From contig JASJDS010000039.1 of NCBI GenBank assembly GCA_030065055.1, positions 1-36,934 of the forward strand: a DNA stretch of 36,934 nucleotides. Reading direction: 5' to 3'. The translations under genes were made by a program, and so were the position numbers. The DNA comes from Calothrix sp. MO_192.B10. Its GTDB lineage: Bacteria; Cyanobacteriota; Cyanobacteriia; Cyanobacteriales; Nostocaceae. The notes below the pieces were generated by a model. That model had not been told where the DNA came from and made no database searches. It saw only the letters and a list, made by a program, of their open reading frames with translations. How positions within the stretch are numbered: position 1 is the stretch's first letter; every line of letters starts with the position of its first letter. Shown here one piece after another: positions 25,085 to 35,344 of this stretch.

Positions 25085-26203
25085 ATGCTTCCAATTAAAC
25101 ATAGATATTTGAAAAAACGAACAAAAAATAAAGAGTTTTATGATCAACCTATTACTCTGCCAGAAAATATCGTTGTGGATAAAAATTCACAAAATTCCCA
25201 AGTATGTTTAATTGATTATCGAGAAAATGAATTTATCCATAAAGAGATAAAAGATCTAGAAGAAATCATTCCCTATTTAGATCGAGAATCTGTTTCCTGG
25301 ATAGATATACAAGGGCTGGGTAGTGAAGACGTATTAAAAAAGATTCGTCAGATTTTCAATTTACATCCTTTAGTATTAGAAGATGTAATCAACGGAGTAG
25401 AAAGACCCAAAATAGAAGAGTATGAAGAGCAATTAATTATCATTGCCAGGATAGCACCTCCCAAAAGAAGAGGTGATAGTTATTACAGCGAACAAGTCAG
25501 TTTTGTGTTAGGTAGAAATTATTTATTAACTTTCCAAGAAGAATCAGAAAATGATTATTTTGGAGGTGTCAGATTAAGGCTACGCAAAAATAAGGGTATT
25601 ATTAGTAAGCGAAAAGCTGATTATTTAACTTATGCTTTACTAGATGCAGTAATTGATAATTTTTTCCCTTTATTAGAAGATTATGGTGAAAGAATTGAGG
25701 CATTAGAGCAAGAAGCAATTATTAATCCTAACCGCCAAACACTGCAAAATATTTATCAAATTAAGCAAGAATTCCTACAATTACGTCGTACTATCTGGCC
25801 ACAAAGAGATGCGATAAATTCCTTAATTAGAGACAGTAGTACGCTAATTAGTGATGAAGTACGTATTTACCTCAGAGATTGTTATGACCATACAGTGCAG
25901 GTTATGGATCTGGTAGAAAATTATCGAGAATTGGCATCTAGTTTAATGGATGTGTATCTTTCAGCAGTCAGCAACAAAATGAATGAGATTATGAAGTCGT
26001 TGACTGTATTTTCTTGGATTTTCTTACCTCTGACCTTTATTGCTGGTGTATATGGTATGAATTTTCAGTATATACCAGGTTTAAATTTGCGTTGGGGTTT
26101 TTGGATCTGTGCAGTGGTAATGGTATCGATGGCTGCTGGTTTATTACTTTTCTTTTGGCGACGGGGATGGCTAGATAATTCTTCTTCTATTCATAGAGAT
26201 TGA
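25085..26203 (+). CDS. corA: CorA family magnesium/cobalt transporter
   Basis: 372 residues from ATG 25085; a TTG seven codons upstream is also open. The long acidic N-terminal cytoplasmic domain includes SWIDIQGLG and HPLVLEDV. The stalk helix (about 190-300) is charged. Two C-terminal membrane segments follow, with the signature YGMNF in the loop after the first (FLPLTFIAGVYGMNF) and a basic C-terminus. It forms pentameric channels for Mg2+ (sometimes Co2+ or Ni2+). It stands alone between unrelated genes. Confidence 0.93.
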   Translation: MLPIKHRYLKKRTKNKEFYDQPITLPENIVVDKNSQNSQVCLIDYRENEFIHKEIKDLEEIIPYLDRESVSWIDIQGLGSEDVLKKIRQIFNLHPLVLEDVINGVERPKIEEYEEQLIIIARIAPPKRRGDSYYSEQVSFVLGRNYLLTFQEESENDYFGGVRLRLRKNKGIISKRKADYLTYALLDAVIDNFFPLLEDYGERIEALEQEAIINPNRQTLQNIYQIKQEFLQLRRTIWPQRDAINSLIRDSSTLISDEVRIYLRDCYDHTVQVMDLVENYRELASSLMDVYLSAVSNKMNEIMKSLTVFSWIFLPLTFIAGVYGMNFQYIPGLNLRWGFWICAVVMVSMAAGLLLFFWRRGWLDNSSSIHRD

Positions 26204-26219
26204 GTCATTTTTGTAATTT

Positions 26220-26265
26220 TATCACTTCTTCCTTCTTCCTTCTTCCCTCTTCCCTCTTCCTTCAA
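26220..26265. repeat. Pyrimidine-rich heptamer-like run
   Basis: Repeated CTTCTTC/CTTCCCT units follow the corA stop, and a similar run precedes the gene at about 25026-25062. Both are short tandem repeats of the type seen elsewhere in the window. Confidence 0.6.
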
Positions 26266-26422
26266 TTATAGATGGGGGGTTAACTTTGTATCCTGATTTC
26301 GCCAACCCTGGTCACGAATTAATCCAATCTCTTGCTACACATACTTTTACGACAAAACTAGAAAAATTAATACTTTCTTAAGATTTGCTGTATAATATCT
26401 CAAAAAGCCATGAATTGGAGTT

Positions 26423-26674
26423 ATGGATATGGATTTAGATATCAAAACAATCCGTACATTCTGGACTTTAGTAGAGGCTTCAAATCCCTACACGCTATCG
26501 AAACTACCCGATAGTGAAATTGTCAGACAACTTGTCCAACAAATAGAAAGCATATCTTCCCTTGGTTTAGAAGAGACTCAAATTCTCTCTAAATATATTG
26601 GCGCAAGGACATTACTGATTAAAGACTTAGCTTATTCCAAAATCGACGTTAGGAAGGAATCTGTAGTTTGCTGA
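26423..26674 (+). CDS. Small protein of unknown function
   Basis: 83 residues, soluble and mainly helical, with no family that I recognise. A GGAG lies a few bases before the first ATG; an alternative ATG is two codons in. A mixed acidic/hydrophobic pattern (RTFWTLVEASNPYTLSKLPD, then EIVRQLVQQIESI) suggests a compact helical bundle. Its good ribosome binding site and ordinary codon use argue that it is real. It is convergent with the sensor kinase gene downstream, and a shared stem-loop lies between them. Confidence 0.6.
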   Translation: MDMDLDIKTIRTFWTLVEASNPYTLSKLPDSEIVRQLVQQIESISSLGLEETQILSKYIGARTLLIKDLAYSKIDVRKESVVC

Positions 26675-26708
26675 GTGTAGAAACTGACGGAAAAACAAGA
26701 GTTTCAGC

Positions 26709-26745
26709 CACTCTTAAAAAGCTAAACAGCATTCATTTAAGAGTG
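26709..26745. terminator. Stem-loop between convergent genes
   Basis: CACTCTTAAA (26709-26718) pairs with TTTAAGAGTG (26736-26745) over a 17-base loop. It is placed to serve both the small gene upstream and the kinase gene on the other strand. There is no strong T tract. Confidence 0.45.
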
Positions 26746-26778
26746 TAGACGGGGTAGATGAGTATACACCTTGGCGAT

Positions 26779-28605
26779 CTACTGAATATCTCGGTGGGGA
26801 AATCTCACACAAAAAATAGTTTCCTGGTTCTCACTTTTGACATTAATAGAAACTTCTAGCATTTCCGCCAGTTTTTTAACCAATGTTAGTCCCAATCCTG
26901 TACCACCATACTTCCAAGGATCGTTATTGGGAATGCGATAAAACTGATTAAAAATCAATTCTTGTTCTTCTGGGGAAATTTCTATGCCAGTGTTAATGAC
27001 ACATAGAGAAATGAATGATTGATTTACTTCAGTTTGCACAGTAATTATTTCACCTGTTGGGGTGTATTTACAGGCATTATCTAGCAATTCTCGAACAATA
27101 CGCTCTAAGATTTTGGGGTCAGCAAAAATCTGTAATTCTTCTGCTGCTAAATTTAGAATTAATTCCTGTTGTTGTTCCTGAGCGCGTTGCAAATATAAAT
27201 GGGTAAGATCGGTCAGCCAAAAATTAAGATCGATTACTTCAGATTGTATGGTTTTAGCTTTAGCATCTACATAACAAAGAGTTAGTAAATCATCAACTAA
27301 TTGCTTTTGTCGCTGACATGATTCACGAAAAATCTGGAGAACTCGGTTAAAAGTAGGAGAATTTCCAGGGTTTTGCTGATTCAACAAGAGCTTTTCCATT
27401 GTTTGGGTGGCCAACTGAATACTGCTCATGGGGGCTTTTAGCTCGTGGGAAATAGTTTTGAGAAAATCGTCTTTGAGCTGATTTAGTTTGGCTAGTTCTT
27501 CCACTTGCTGATTGGAAGCTTGATAAAGTCGAGCTTGACGGATAGCGATCGCACATTGAGAAGCCACCTGTTGCATCAGCCGAATTTCTAAGGGGGAAAA
27601 CACTTGTTCTGGTGGTTTAAGTCCCCAGAGATTGCCAATAATTCCCCGATCGTCAAAAATGGGACAAGCCAAGCGGTTGACTTGAATTCCACTGGGATTA
27701 AATTGGGGAATTGTTTCTACTAGTTGCAGAGGGTTTTTTTGCAGCAGTTGCTGATAAAGTTCGGGAAACTCGTCAAGTTGTCTAGTTTCTCCCTGACATT
27801 GGGGTAAAGTAGTTGTATATTCGTAGGCAATGGTGGCTGTCGTCTGCCGGGAGTCATAAAATTCGATTTGACAGCTACTGAGGTGAAGAACGGCTGCTAA
27901 CTCTTCTGTTGCTGTTTGCAAGCTATGACTTTCATCGAGACTATCGCGCATTTTATCGGTAATACGTCGCACCAAGGCTTCAAAATCTAAAGCCTGTTGT
28001 AGTTCTCGGTTTTGCGCTGCTAGGGTACGACGCATTTGTTGCAAATTGAGATGGGTTTGAATCCTTGCTAAAACCTCTTCTTGTTCGATAGGTTTGGTAA
28101 TGTAATCAACTCCCCCTAGCTTGAATCCTTGCACCTTATTGACAGTTTCGGAAAGGGCAGTCAAAAAAATTACAGGAATTTCTCTAGTAGATGTTTTTGC
28201 TTTCAGCCGACGACAGGTTTCAAAACCATCTATATCGGGCATTAGTACATCTAATAAAACTAAGTCTGGGGCTTGAGATTGGGCGATTTGTAATGCACTT
28301 TCCCCATCTTCAGCTAACAAAACTTTGTAACCTTCTGTCTCTAAATAAGAAAACAATACCTGTAGATTATTGGGGGTATCGTCTACTATTAAAATCGTGG
28401 CTGACTCCACTGCTGGAGAATTTGCTGCTACCCCCCTATCTTGCGGTTGAGTGACAAAATCATTCGGAGTTTGAAACAACCGTTGTATTTCTCGCTCTAT
28501 ATTTTGTCGATTCTCCTCTCCTGAACTTTCCCCAGGCTGAGTTCCCATCACTTTAGCTACGGTGACGGAAGGGCTTCGTTCAGACAGTTTTTGATAGGTT
28601 AACAT
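26779..28605 (-). CDS. Hybrid sensor kinase: receiver, GAF, histidine kinase
   Basis: 608 residues, cytoplasmic. The N-terminal receiver (about 70-190) has the phosphoacceptor D119 in LVLLDVLMPD and the conserved KP at 171-172. A GAF domain follows (about 205-360), with some cysteines but no clear bilin-type motif. The HisKA box FLKTISHELKAP has H387. The HATPase_c domain (about 490-605) has NACKYTP and the G-box YGGTGLGLT. The receiver-first order suggests it is itself phosphorylated by another kinase before acting. The gene for the large CheB-CheR kinase lies 200 bp upstream on the same strand, a plausible partner. No dedicated response regulator is next to it. Confidence 0.9.
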   Translation of the reverse strand: MLTYQKLSERSPSVTVAKVMGTQPGESSGEENRQNIEREIQRLFQTPNDFVTQPQDRGVAANSPAVESATILIVDDTPNNLQVLFSYLETEGYKVLLAEDGESALQIAQSQAPDLVLLDVLMPDIDGFETCRRLKAKTSTREIPVIFLTALSETVNKVQGFKLGGVDYITKPIEQEEVLARIQTHLNLQQMRRTLAAQNRELQQALDFEALVRRITDKMRDSLDESHSLQTATEELAAVLHLSSCQIEFYDSRQTTATIAYEYTTTLPQCQGETRQLDEFPELYQQLLQKNPLQLVETIPQFNPSGIQVNRLACPIFDDRGIIGNLWGLKPPEQVFSPLEIRLMQQVASQCAIAIRQARLYQASNQQVEELAKLNQLKDDFLKTISHELKAPMSSIQLATQTMEKLLLNQQNPGNSPTFNRVLQIFRESCQRQKQLVDDLLTLCYVDAKAKTIQSEVIDLNFWLTDLTHLYLQRAQEQQQELILNLAAEELQIFADPKILERIVRELLDNACKYTPTGEIITVQTEVNQSFISLCVINTGIEISPEEQELIFNQFYRIPNNDPWKYGGTGLGLTLVKKLAEMLEVSINVKSENQETIFCVRFPHRDIQ

Positions 28606-28805
28606 AGGCAGCGATCGCCAAAAAAAGATTATCCTAATTTAAATTTTACATTCGGTAATATATCTTAGTACACTGACTAAGGACTATTTATAAAGTAAAC
28701 CTTAAATTGACCATCTGAAATGCGGCAAGGGGACTCCCAAATCTAAGCAAATTACGGAAGATTTACCAAGATTTACCTAGATATTTTGATTCAGTTATTC
28801 GCCCT

Positions 28806-31800
28806 TTATGTTGACTCAATGTGTTGGCGAATGAACTGCTTGAGTTTTTTCAGTTGACAAGTTTCGGCTAACTGACTTACTTGTCGTGCAAAAGGAGTTA
28901 ATTGGGGTTCATCTTGTTGCCATTGATTAACTTGGGATAAAGCACCTCGAATGTCACCCAGCATGACTAAATTCAACAGTTGAGTTAATTTCTCTTGGGA
29001 AGGAGTCACGAAGGATTGAGCAGTGGAACTTGCATTTGCTGGTGTTGCCGATAATGGTTGAGTAAGCAGCGAGATCACTGTACCATCTGGAGTTATCCAT
29101 TCAAGTTTTAAGTAGCGCTCAATAATTCGCAGTAATTGTTCAAAACGTAGGGGTTTAGGAAGAAACTCGTTTGCTCCTGCTTGATAACATTGGGATTCGT
29201 CTGCGGGTAGGGTGCTAGCAGAAACAATAATAATTGGTAGTTCTTCAAATAATGGTTCTTGTCTCAAGCGTCGGGTTACTTCCCAACCATCCATTTCCGG
29301 CATGACTAAATCTAATAATATTGCATCTGGCTGATGTTCGTGAGCCAGAGCAACTGCTGCTGCACCAGAACTGGCTTCCAGGACATCAAAACCCAGGGGA
29401 GTGAGAAAATGGACTAAAACCTCTCGATTGTCATCTAAGTCGTCTACTACTAAAATTTGCCGTTTCTGCCCCGTGTAACCAGTAATATCAAGATTAGAAT
29501 CATTACAGTTGGCAACCGCCATCGGGGTTTCTACGGTGGGAAAATCTACATCGAACCAAAACGCGCTTCCTTCCCCCAAGGTACTCTTGAGGTGTATTTG
29601 AGAACCCATTTGTTCAACTAGGTTTTTACTAATAGTCAAACCTAGTCCCGTTCCTTCTGGGTTAGATGGATGGGGATTTATTTGATAAAAGGGTGCAAAA
29701 ATATCTGTGATTTTGTCTTGGGGAATACCAATACCTGTATCTTCAATGTAAAAACGAATTTTATCTGGTTGGGTAAGGGAGTCATCAGTTGTATCTGTTG
29801 GTTCTGAAGAAAAATCTTTGATGTAACCAACTTTAAAAGTTACTTTCCCTATTTCAGTAAATTTTACGGCATTACTGAGCAGATTGAGTAATAGTTGACG
29901 CAGACGGGTTTCATCTCCCCGTACCAATGTAGGTAAATTCCCAAAAAATTGATGCTCGAATTCAACGTTTTTCTGGTGACAACGCACGCGAATCATGGAA
30001 GCCAGATTATCCAAAAATGAGGGCAACAGAAAATCTCGCAATTCTAAATTGAGTTTGCCCGCTTCAATCTTGGCTATATATAAAATATCGTTAATTAGGG
30101 TTAGTAAATGCTGTCCTGATTGGTGGATAACTTCGATCCCGCGCTGCCGTTGAGCCAGATTTGTTGGTTCTCGTTTGAGAATTTGGGCAAATCCCAAAAT
30201 CGCATTCAGGGGAGTCCGCAATTCATGGCTGGTATGGGCAATAAAGGCACTTTTAGCTTGATTGGCAGCTTCGGCAGTTTCTTTGGCTTCTTGCAATAGT
30301 AAGGATTGGTTTTGAATCTGGGTAAACAAGTCAACTTGAGCGATGGAGATGCCTAATTGGGTTGCAGTTTGGGCAATTAGTCGAATTTCTCCTTCTTTCC
30401 AATGACGGGGGTGATGGTTTTGGTAAGCTGCCAATAGACCCCAGAGTTGCTCTCCTTGAAATATAGGGGCAATACAAAAAGCTTGGGCTTGAATTTGTTG
30501 ATAAAGCTCTCGATGACAATCACTAAAATCTGTTTTTTCCAAGTCTTGTACTACCATAGTTTGATTCTGGCTATATCTACCTCCTTGAGTTGATTGTAAA
30601 CAGGTATCTGTCCAGTTATTTTGTAAGTGACTACCTACAACGGGAGTTAAACCTTCTACTAAGGATTCAGCAACAAAATCCCCACTCCAATCGGCATTAA
30701 AACGATAGAGAGTAACGCGATCGCATTTTAAAGTTGTTCTCAATTCTTGGGTAGTAGCTTGGAAAATTTCCGATAAATCCAGGCTTTGGCGGATTTTTTC
30801 AACTACATTGATAATTGTCCCTTCTCTTTGCACACTTTCTCTTAATTCTGCTTCCGTATGTTTCTGTTCGCTGATATCGGTAGAGATGCTACAGATAGCA
30901 TAAACTGCGCCATTCTCGTCAATTAGGGGTGCTTTGGTGGCAATATAGGTACGGAAGCTACCATCAGCTATAATAGCCTGTTCTTCAAATTGTAAAACTG
31001 ATTTAGTCGCTAATACTTGGCGGTCATTATTAACCAATGTATCAGCAATATGTACGGGGAAAATATCACAGTCCTTTTTTCCTAAAACATCTTCTTCAGT
31101 TACATTGAATGAATCTAAATACTGCTTGTTAACCAAAAGATAACGTCCTTCCGTATCTTTGAGATAAATTACCGAGGACGTGGTTTCTAAAATGGCTCTT
31201 AACCTCGCTTCTGATTTTTGTAATGCCTGGGTGCGTTCCTCCACCCTTGTTTCTAACTCTTGATTAAGTTGTCTTAATTGGGATTGGGATTGTTTTAGTT
31301 CTTCATTCACCAAGGACATTTGTTCTTGGATGGTTTTCAATTCGTCAATATCTATAAATGTAATTACTACCCCATCTAAGCGTCCATCTTCTAAAAGATA
31401 GGGATTAATCCGCATCAGAAAATATAAATTATGTTTGATTAATTTGACTTCTTTATCTATAACTTTTTGGCTAGCAATTACTTCTCTTAATAGGTCAATT
31501 AAGTTCTGACAGTCAAGATTATGGGTAATATGTTCTAGGGGGCGATTAATATCTGCTTCCACTAAGTTTATAGCAACAGTAGCAGCAGGGGTAAATTTAC
31601 GAATTTTTAAGTCTTTATCTAAAAATACGACACCAATATCCGTACTTCGCAACAGGTTATCAATATCATTATTTAATTCAGTTAATTCTTCTATTTTTGA
31701 TTGATATTCCGCATTAACGGTATATAGTTCTTCGTTAACAGAATGCAATTCTTCGTTGGTACTTTGCAATTCTTCATTAGAAGCAGTTAGTTCTTCATTG

Positions 31801-33857
31801 GTTGCTTGTTGCTCTTCGTTGGTAGTTTCTAACTCTTCAATTACCGCTTGCAGATTCTCCCGGGTTTGCTGTAGTTCATACTCCAACTGCATAATTCTTT
31901 GGGAGGCTTCAGCATCTGCTTGAAAACGTTCTCCCGATGGCTGTTGGGGAGCTTCTTCTTCTTGAATAACAATAGTAAAGAAATCATCTGCTAGCTTATT
32001 ACTTTCGTGATAGGTAACCTCTAATTGGACGTGGAAAGTTCTTGCTGGTTGTTCTAATTTAATTCCTGTATAGGATACCGTCGAACGTTCTCGTTTGGCT
32101 CGATGTAGGGCAGTAATTAAAGGCAGTTGTAAACTGGGAATCACCAGTTTTGTAATATCAGTAGTGGTTCTACCCAGAGGGATTTTGACTACTTCTAGAG
32201 CATCGTTGAAGGTATGAAATAGTTTATGTTCGCGGTCTAATAAAAAACAAGTGGCTTTATACTTAGACAAAAAAGCAGTAAATGCTTTGTCCAGCATCGG
32301 TTCTAGACGACTTTCCTGGGAAGTTTTAGAGAAAGAAAAGGGTAGATGTTGACGAGAATTCCTTTCAACTCCCTTAACAGGCATACTCAATTTAATATCT
32401 CTGCGTTTTTGATATATTTTCCCTTTTTGATAGAGTGTTTTAAATTCCGGTTCTATCTGACCTAAGGTTTCCGCTTCTCCTAAAAATAAAATACCTTTGT
32501 AAGCCAGAGAAAAGTGGATATTTCTCAGTACCTGTTGCTGTAAATCTGATTGCAAATAAATTAAAACATTCCGACAACTAATTAAATTCATGCGAGTAAA
32601 ACCAGCATCTTTCGTTAAGTCGTGGGGTGCAAATAATAGTTTCTCCCGTAATTTCCGAATTACCTGTAAAGAGTTATCTTTACGCACGAAATAACGTTCT
32701 AATCGTTCGGGACTAATGTCGTTGATAATAGTCTGGGGATAAATACCTTGAGTCGCTTTTTCTAAAGCAGCTTTATCGATATCGGTGGCAAAAATTTTAA
32801 ATCTGACTGGTTTATCTGAGTTCTCTACAGCTTCATCTAATAGCATGGCTAAAGAATAAGCTTCTTCTCCCGTAGCACAAGCCGTCACCCAACAACGTAA
32901 CTCCTCTTGGGGATCTGCCTTAGCGATTAACTGGGGAATCACTTTAGTTTCCAAGTACTCCCAAGCTAGGCGATCGCGAAAAAATTGCGTAACACTAATT
33001 AACAAATCATGGCGCAAAATGGCTCGCTCTTCGGCTGAGGTTTCTAATAAGCGAATAAATTCATCAATCTTATTGCAACCACTAATCAGATATCTGCGTT
33101 GGATGCGACGGGAAAGGGTGCTGGTTTTATAATGAGAAAAATCCGTATGTTCGTGGGTAGCCAGTATGGTTGCAATCCGCTGTAACTCCCGGTTTTTCAG
33201 GAAAACAGCCGGTTCTTGGTTGGTTTTAACTGGAACTTGGGGCGATCGCACTAACTGATTAATTACCTGTGCTAATTCCGGGGGAGACAGAACTCGATCT
33301 ACTACTCCTGTAGCAATGGCTGTACGGGGCATTCCATCGAATTCCGCTGTATCGGGTTCTTGCACCATGGCAAATCCCCCAGCTTCATTAATTGCCTTCA
33401 AGCCATTTGTGCCATCACTGCCTGTTCCTGATAAAATTACACCAATAGACCGTTCGGCGTAGGTTTTAGCCAGAGATTCTAAAAAGATATCAATGGGAAA
33501 GTTAAGTCCGTGGCGGTTTCTTTCCTCTTGCTCTAACAAGTGTAATTTCTGATTTTCTAAGACTAAATTTTTACCGGGGGGAATCAGATACACTGAATTT
33601 GGTTCTAATTCCATTCCTTCTGTCACCCGATAGATTGCCATGCGGGTACGTCGCTCTAGTAATTCCTTCATCAGACTTTTAAAATCTGGTGAGAGGTGCT
33701 GAATCACCACAAAAGCAGCCCCACTATCCACAGACATATGCTCGAAAAACTCTTCTAGGGCACGAAGTCCCCCTGCGGATGCTCCAATCCCAACTACAAA
33801 GAAATTTTGTTCCCGTGCGGATAATGGGCGATCGATACCCGATTCGCGTTCCGACAT
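28806..33857 (-). CDS. CheB-CheR-PAS-GAF-histidine kinase-receiver fusion
   Basis: A 1683-residue protein from ATG 33857; a TTG nine codons upstream has only a poorly placed ribosome binding site. A CheB methylesterase comes first, with catalytic Ser in GIGASAGG, His in VIQHLSPD and Asp in SGTGSDG. CheR follows (about 220-485) with [14 protein letters not shown] and FATDIDK SAM motifs. A coiled coil (about 650-735) is built on EELxxTNEELxSxNEEL repeats. Two PAS domains (near 760 and 890), a GAF (near 1025-1180), HisKA (SHELRTPLN, near 1210), HATPase (TGLGLT) and a receiver ([11 protein letters not shown], near 1500) complete it. There is no receiver in front of CheB and no membrane segment. 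Such CheB-CheR kinases do not serve ordinary chemoreceptors; the targets of the methylesterase and methyltransferase are unknown. Confidence 0.93.
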   Translation of the reverse strand: MSERESGIDRPLSAREQNFFVVGIGASAGGLRALEEFFEHMSVDSGAAFVVIQHLSPDFKSLMKELLERRTRMAIYRVTEGMELEPNSVYLIPPGKNLVLENQKLHLLEQEERNRHGLNFPIDIFLESLAKTYAERSIGVILSGTGSDGTNGLKAINEAGGFAMVQEPDTAEFDGMPRTAIATGVVDRVLSPPELAQVINQLVRSPQVPVKTNQEPAVFLKNRELQRIATILATHEHTDFSHYKTSTLSRRIQRRYLISGCNKIDEFIRLLETSAEERAILRHDLLISVTQFFRDRLAWEYLETKVIPQLIAKADPQEELRCWVTACATGEEAYSLAMLLDEAVENSDKPVRFKIFATDIDKAALEKATQGIYPQTIINDISPERLERYFVRKDNSLQVIRKLREKLLFAPHDLTKDAGFTRMNLISCRNVLIYLQSDLQQQVLRNIHFSLAYKGILFLGEAETLGQIEPEFKTLYQKGKIYQKRRDIKLSMPVKGVERNSRQHLPFSFSKTSQESRLEPMLDKAFTAFLSKYKATCFLLDREHKLFHTFNDALEVVKIPLGRTTTDITKLVIPSLQLPLITALHRAKRERSTVSYTGIKLEQPARTFHVQLEVTYHESNKLADDFFTIVIQEEEAPQQPSGERFQADAEASQRIMQLEYELQQTRENLQAVIEELETTNEEQQATNEELTASNEELQSTNEELHSVNEELYTVNAEYQSKIEELTELNNDIDNLLRSTDIGVVFLDKDLKIRKFTPAATVAINLVEADINRPLEHITHNLDCQNLIDLLREVIASQKVIDKEVKLIKHNLYFLMRINPYLLEDGRLDGVVITFIDIDELKTIQEQMSLVNEELKQSQSQLRQLNQELETRVEERTQALQKSEARLRAILETTSSVIYLKDTEGRYLLVNKQYLDSFNVTEEDVLGKKDCDIFPVHIADTLVNNDRQVLATKSVLQFEEQAIIADGSFRTYIATKAPLIDENGAVYAICSISTDISEQKHTEAELRESVQREGTIINVVEKIRQSLDLSEIFQATTQELRTTLKCDRVTLYRFNADWSGDFVAESLVEGLTPVVGSHLQNNWTDTCLQSTQGGRYSQNQTMVVQDLEKTDFSDCHRELYQQIQAQAFCIAPIFQGEQLWGLLAAYQNHHPRHWKEGEIRLIAQTATQLGISIAQVDLFTQIQNQSLLLQEAKETAEAANQAKSAFIAHTSHELRTPLNAILGFAQILKREPTNLAQRQRGIEVIHQSGQHLLTLINDILYIAKIEAGKLNLELRDFLLPSFLDNLASMIRVRCHQKNVEFEHQFFGNLPTLVRGDETRLRQLLLNLLSNAVKFTEIGKVTFKVGYIKDFSSEPTDTTDDSLTQPDKIRFYIEDTGIGIPQDKITDIFAPFYQINPHPSNPEGTGLGLTISKNLVEQMGSQIHLKSTLGEGSAFWFDVDFPTVETPMAVANCNDSNLDITGYTGQKRQILVVDDLDDNREVLVHFLTPLGFDVLEASSGAAAVALAHEHQPDAILLDLVMPEMDGWEVTRRLRQEPLFEELPIIIVSASTLPADESQCYQAGANEFLPKPLRFEQLLRIIERYLKLEWITPDGTVISLLTQPLSATPANASSTAQSFVTPSQEKLTQLLNLVMLGDIRGALSQVNQWQQDEPQLTPFARQVSQLAETCQLKKLKQFIRQHIEST

Positions 33858-33926
33858 AAAACAAGTTGTTTTGTTATGGTCCAAACTCCAACAAAAGCTT
33901 GGGGTGTATGACCCAATTTTACCAAC

Positions 33927-34145
33927 TTACACCTCATTTGCAGCCAATACACAAAACTTCATTAAGAAGGAATAAAATACTCGTCCCCATTCGCCTGTAC
34001 CCTTATAAGCTGGTGGTAGCCACACAGAGGTAATTCCAACTTTTGCTAGGTTTTGAGCTTTTTCTGCCAATTCATTCCACAGGTTTCCATCAGGAGGGGT
34101 ATACCAGTGGAAGAACTGCATCATTACACCATTTGGTTCAGACAT
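33927..34145 (-). pseudogene. 5' fragment of an alpha-amylase gene
   Basis: Starting at ATG 34145 with a good ribosome binding site (GGAGGG, 6-base spacing), the frame gives MSEPNGVMMQFFHWYTPPDG, then NLWNELAEKAQNLAKVGITS and VWLPPAYKGTG. This is the N-terminus of a cytoplasmic GH13 alpha-amylase. Homology stops at about residue 50, and the last 22 codons are unrelated. The remaining roughly 430 residues, with all catalytic acids, are missing. Confidence 0.85.
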
Positions 34146-34211
34146 AAAAAACCCTCCGTTGAGGAAGTAAATACGCGATGCAAATAAGTTACGGCAGCAA
34201 TGGCAAAACAA

Positions 34212-35025
34212 ATTGAGTATTTCGTATTTGTGGCTTTAATTGCTGACAAATTTCAATATTCCACGGACAAAAGGTATTTTCACCATTCTCTAGACAGATA
34301 TAAGTAGTGACTAAAGATATAAGATTTTGATTGCACTGGAGATTGGAAATATTCCGTCAGAAATAATTATCTTGAGCCAGTGCTATGAGTTAATTGTGCA
34401 ATCAGCTCGAAGGGCATAGCCGTAAACGTAGTGCTGCCGTAGGCTCGCAATACTTGTTAAATAGTTTGGCTCAACGTTGAGTTACTCAAACTCAAAAGTC
34501 AAGCACCCTTGAAACATGCTAAACGCTACATGGCTTCCTATACTTAAGTTTCAATCCCCAATTACTTTTGAGAAAGTTTCTTTAAACTCTAATGTTTTGA
34601 TACATAATTATCATAGAGATATAGCTATCAATGTTTTAGGTGTCATTAACTAAAAGTTATGATTGTAATTAGTTTTTTTATAATGTAAAAAAAATGTTTA
34701 AAATTTAAATCATGATAGAATTCAATACATCAAGGAAAAAATTGGTTCAAAAAGCTTCTTTTGAGTTTAATTTCCAATATAGCTACACCACGTCTACTTT
34801 AAGAACTGTAGTTTTCCATCAAGACGCTTGAGTCGCAATGGCGAATCGGGAGAATGAGAAACTCCAGGTTTCAACATGGACGAGGTTTAATTTAATCTTC
34901 AATCCTCAATCAGGAGATATTTGTTCATCTCGTGATTTAAGGTTGGTTAATTATTATTAGCTATTTTTTTAAGCTCATTTAATTAATCTTATCCAAGCAA
35001 AAAATAGAGTAATCAAAGAGATATT
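34212..35025. other. Gene-free AT-rich interval
   Basis: 814 bp with no convincing open frame or RNA. It holds a short repeat-like stretch near 34405-34450 (GTAGTGCTGCCGTAGGCTCG) and long AT-rich runs. It lies between two truncated genes and may contain decayed sequence of the lost parts, but I recognise none. Confidence 0.5.
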
Positions 35026-35121
35026 ATGTCCGACTTTTCTCAATTTTCCCGTCGCAAATTCTTAAGAAATGCAGCTTTATTTGGTGCTGGTGCAATCAGG
35101 ATAAACGCATCTAAATTTTAA
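35026..35121 (+). pseudogene. Tat signal peptide stump of an exported protein
   Basis: A 31-codon frame beginning MSDFSQFSRRKFLRNAALFG. It is a twin-arginine signal (S-R-R-K-F-L at residues 8-13) followed by a hydrophobic helix, as in NrtA/CmpA-type or other Tat substrates. It stops at TAA exactly where the sequence turns GC-rich, so the mature protein is lost. Confidence 0.65.
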
Positions 35122-35344
35122 AATTTAAACGTGCAGGTGCAGAGGAAGGCGCACTCTGCACCGAGGGTGCGATGGCACATAGTACACGCCTTTGGCGATC
35201 GATCGCCGCACCGGGATGCAGATCAATGGAGTGGCGGGTTGACCCGTTGCTCACCCGGATGCGTGGAGCCAGCCACCCAGGATTCGATACCACGCTTGCC
35301 TACCGTCCTGAACCCTAATAGTCTGATTAAGGAGGAATTACAAC
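35122..35344. promoter_or_regulatory. GC-rich leader upstream of sbtA
   Basis: The 223 bp before sbtA are GC-rich and change sharply from the AT-rich DNA to the left. A very strong Shine-Dalgarno (AAGGAGG, 35329-35335) lies 9 bp before the ATG. No -10/-35 pair is obvious. In other cyanobacteria sbtA is induced by low inorganic carbon; no regulator site is recognised here. Confidence 0.5.
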
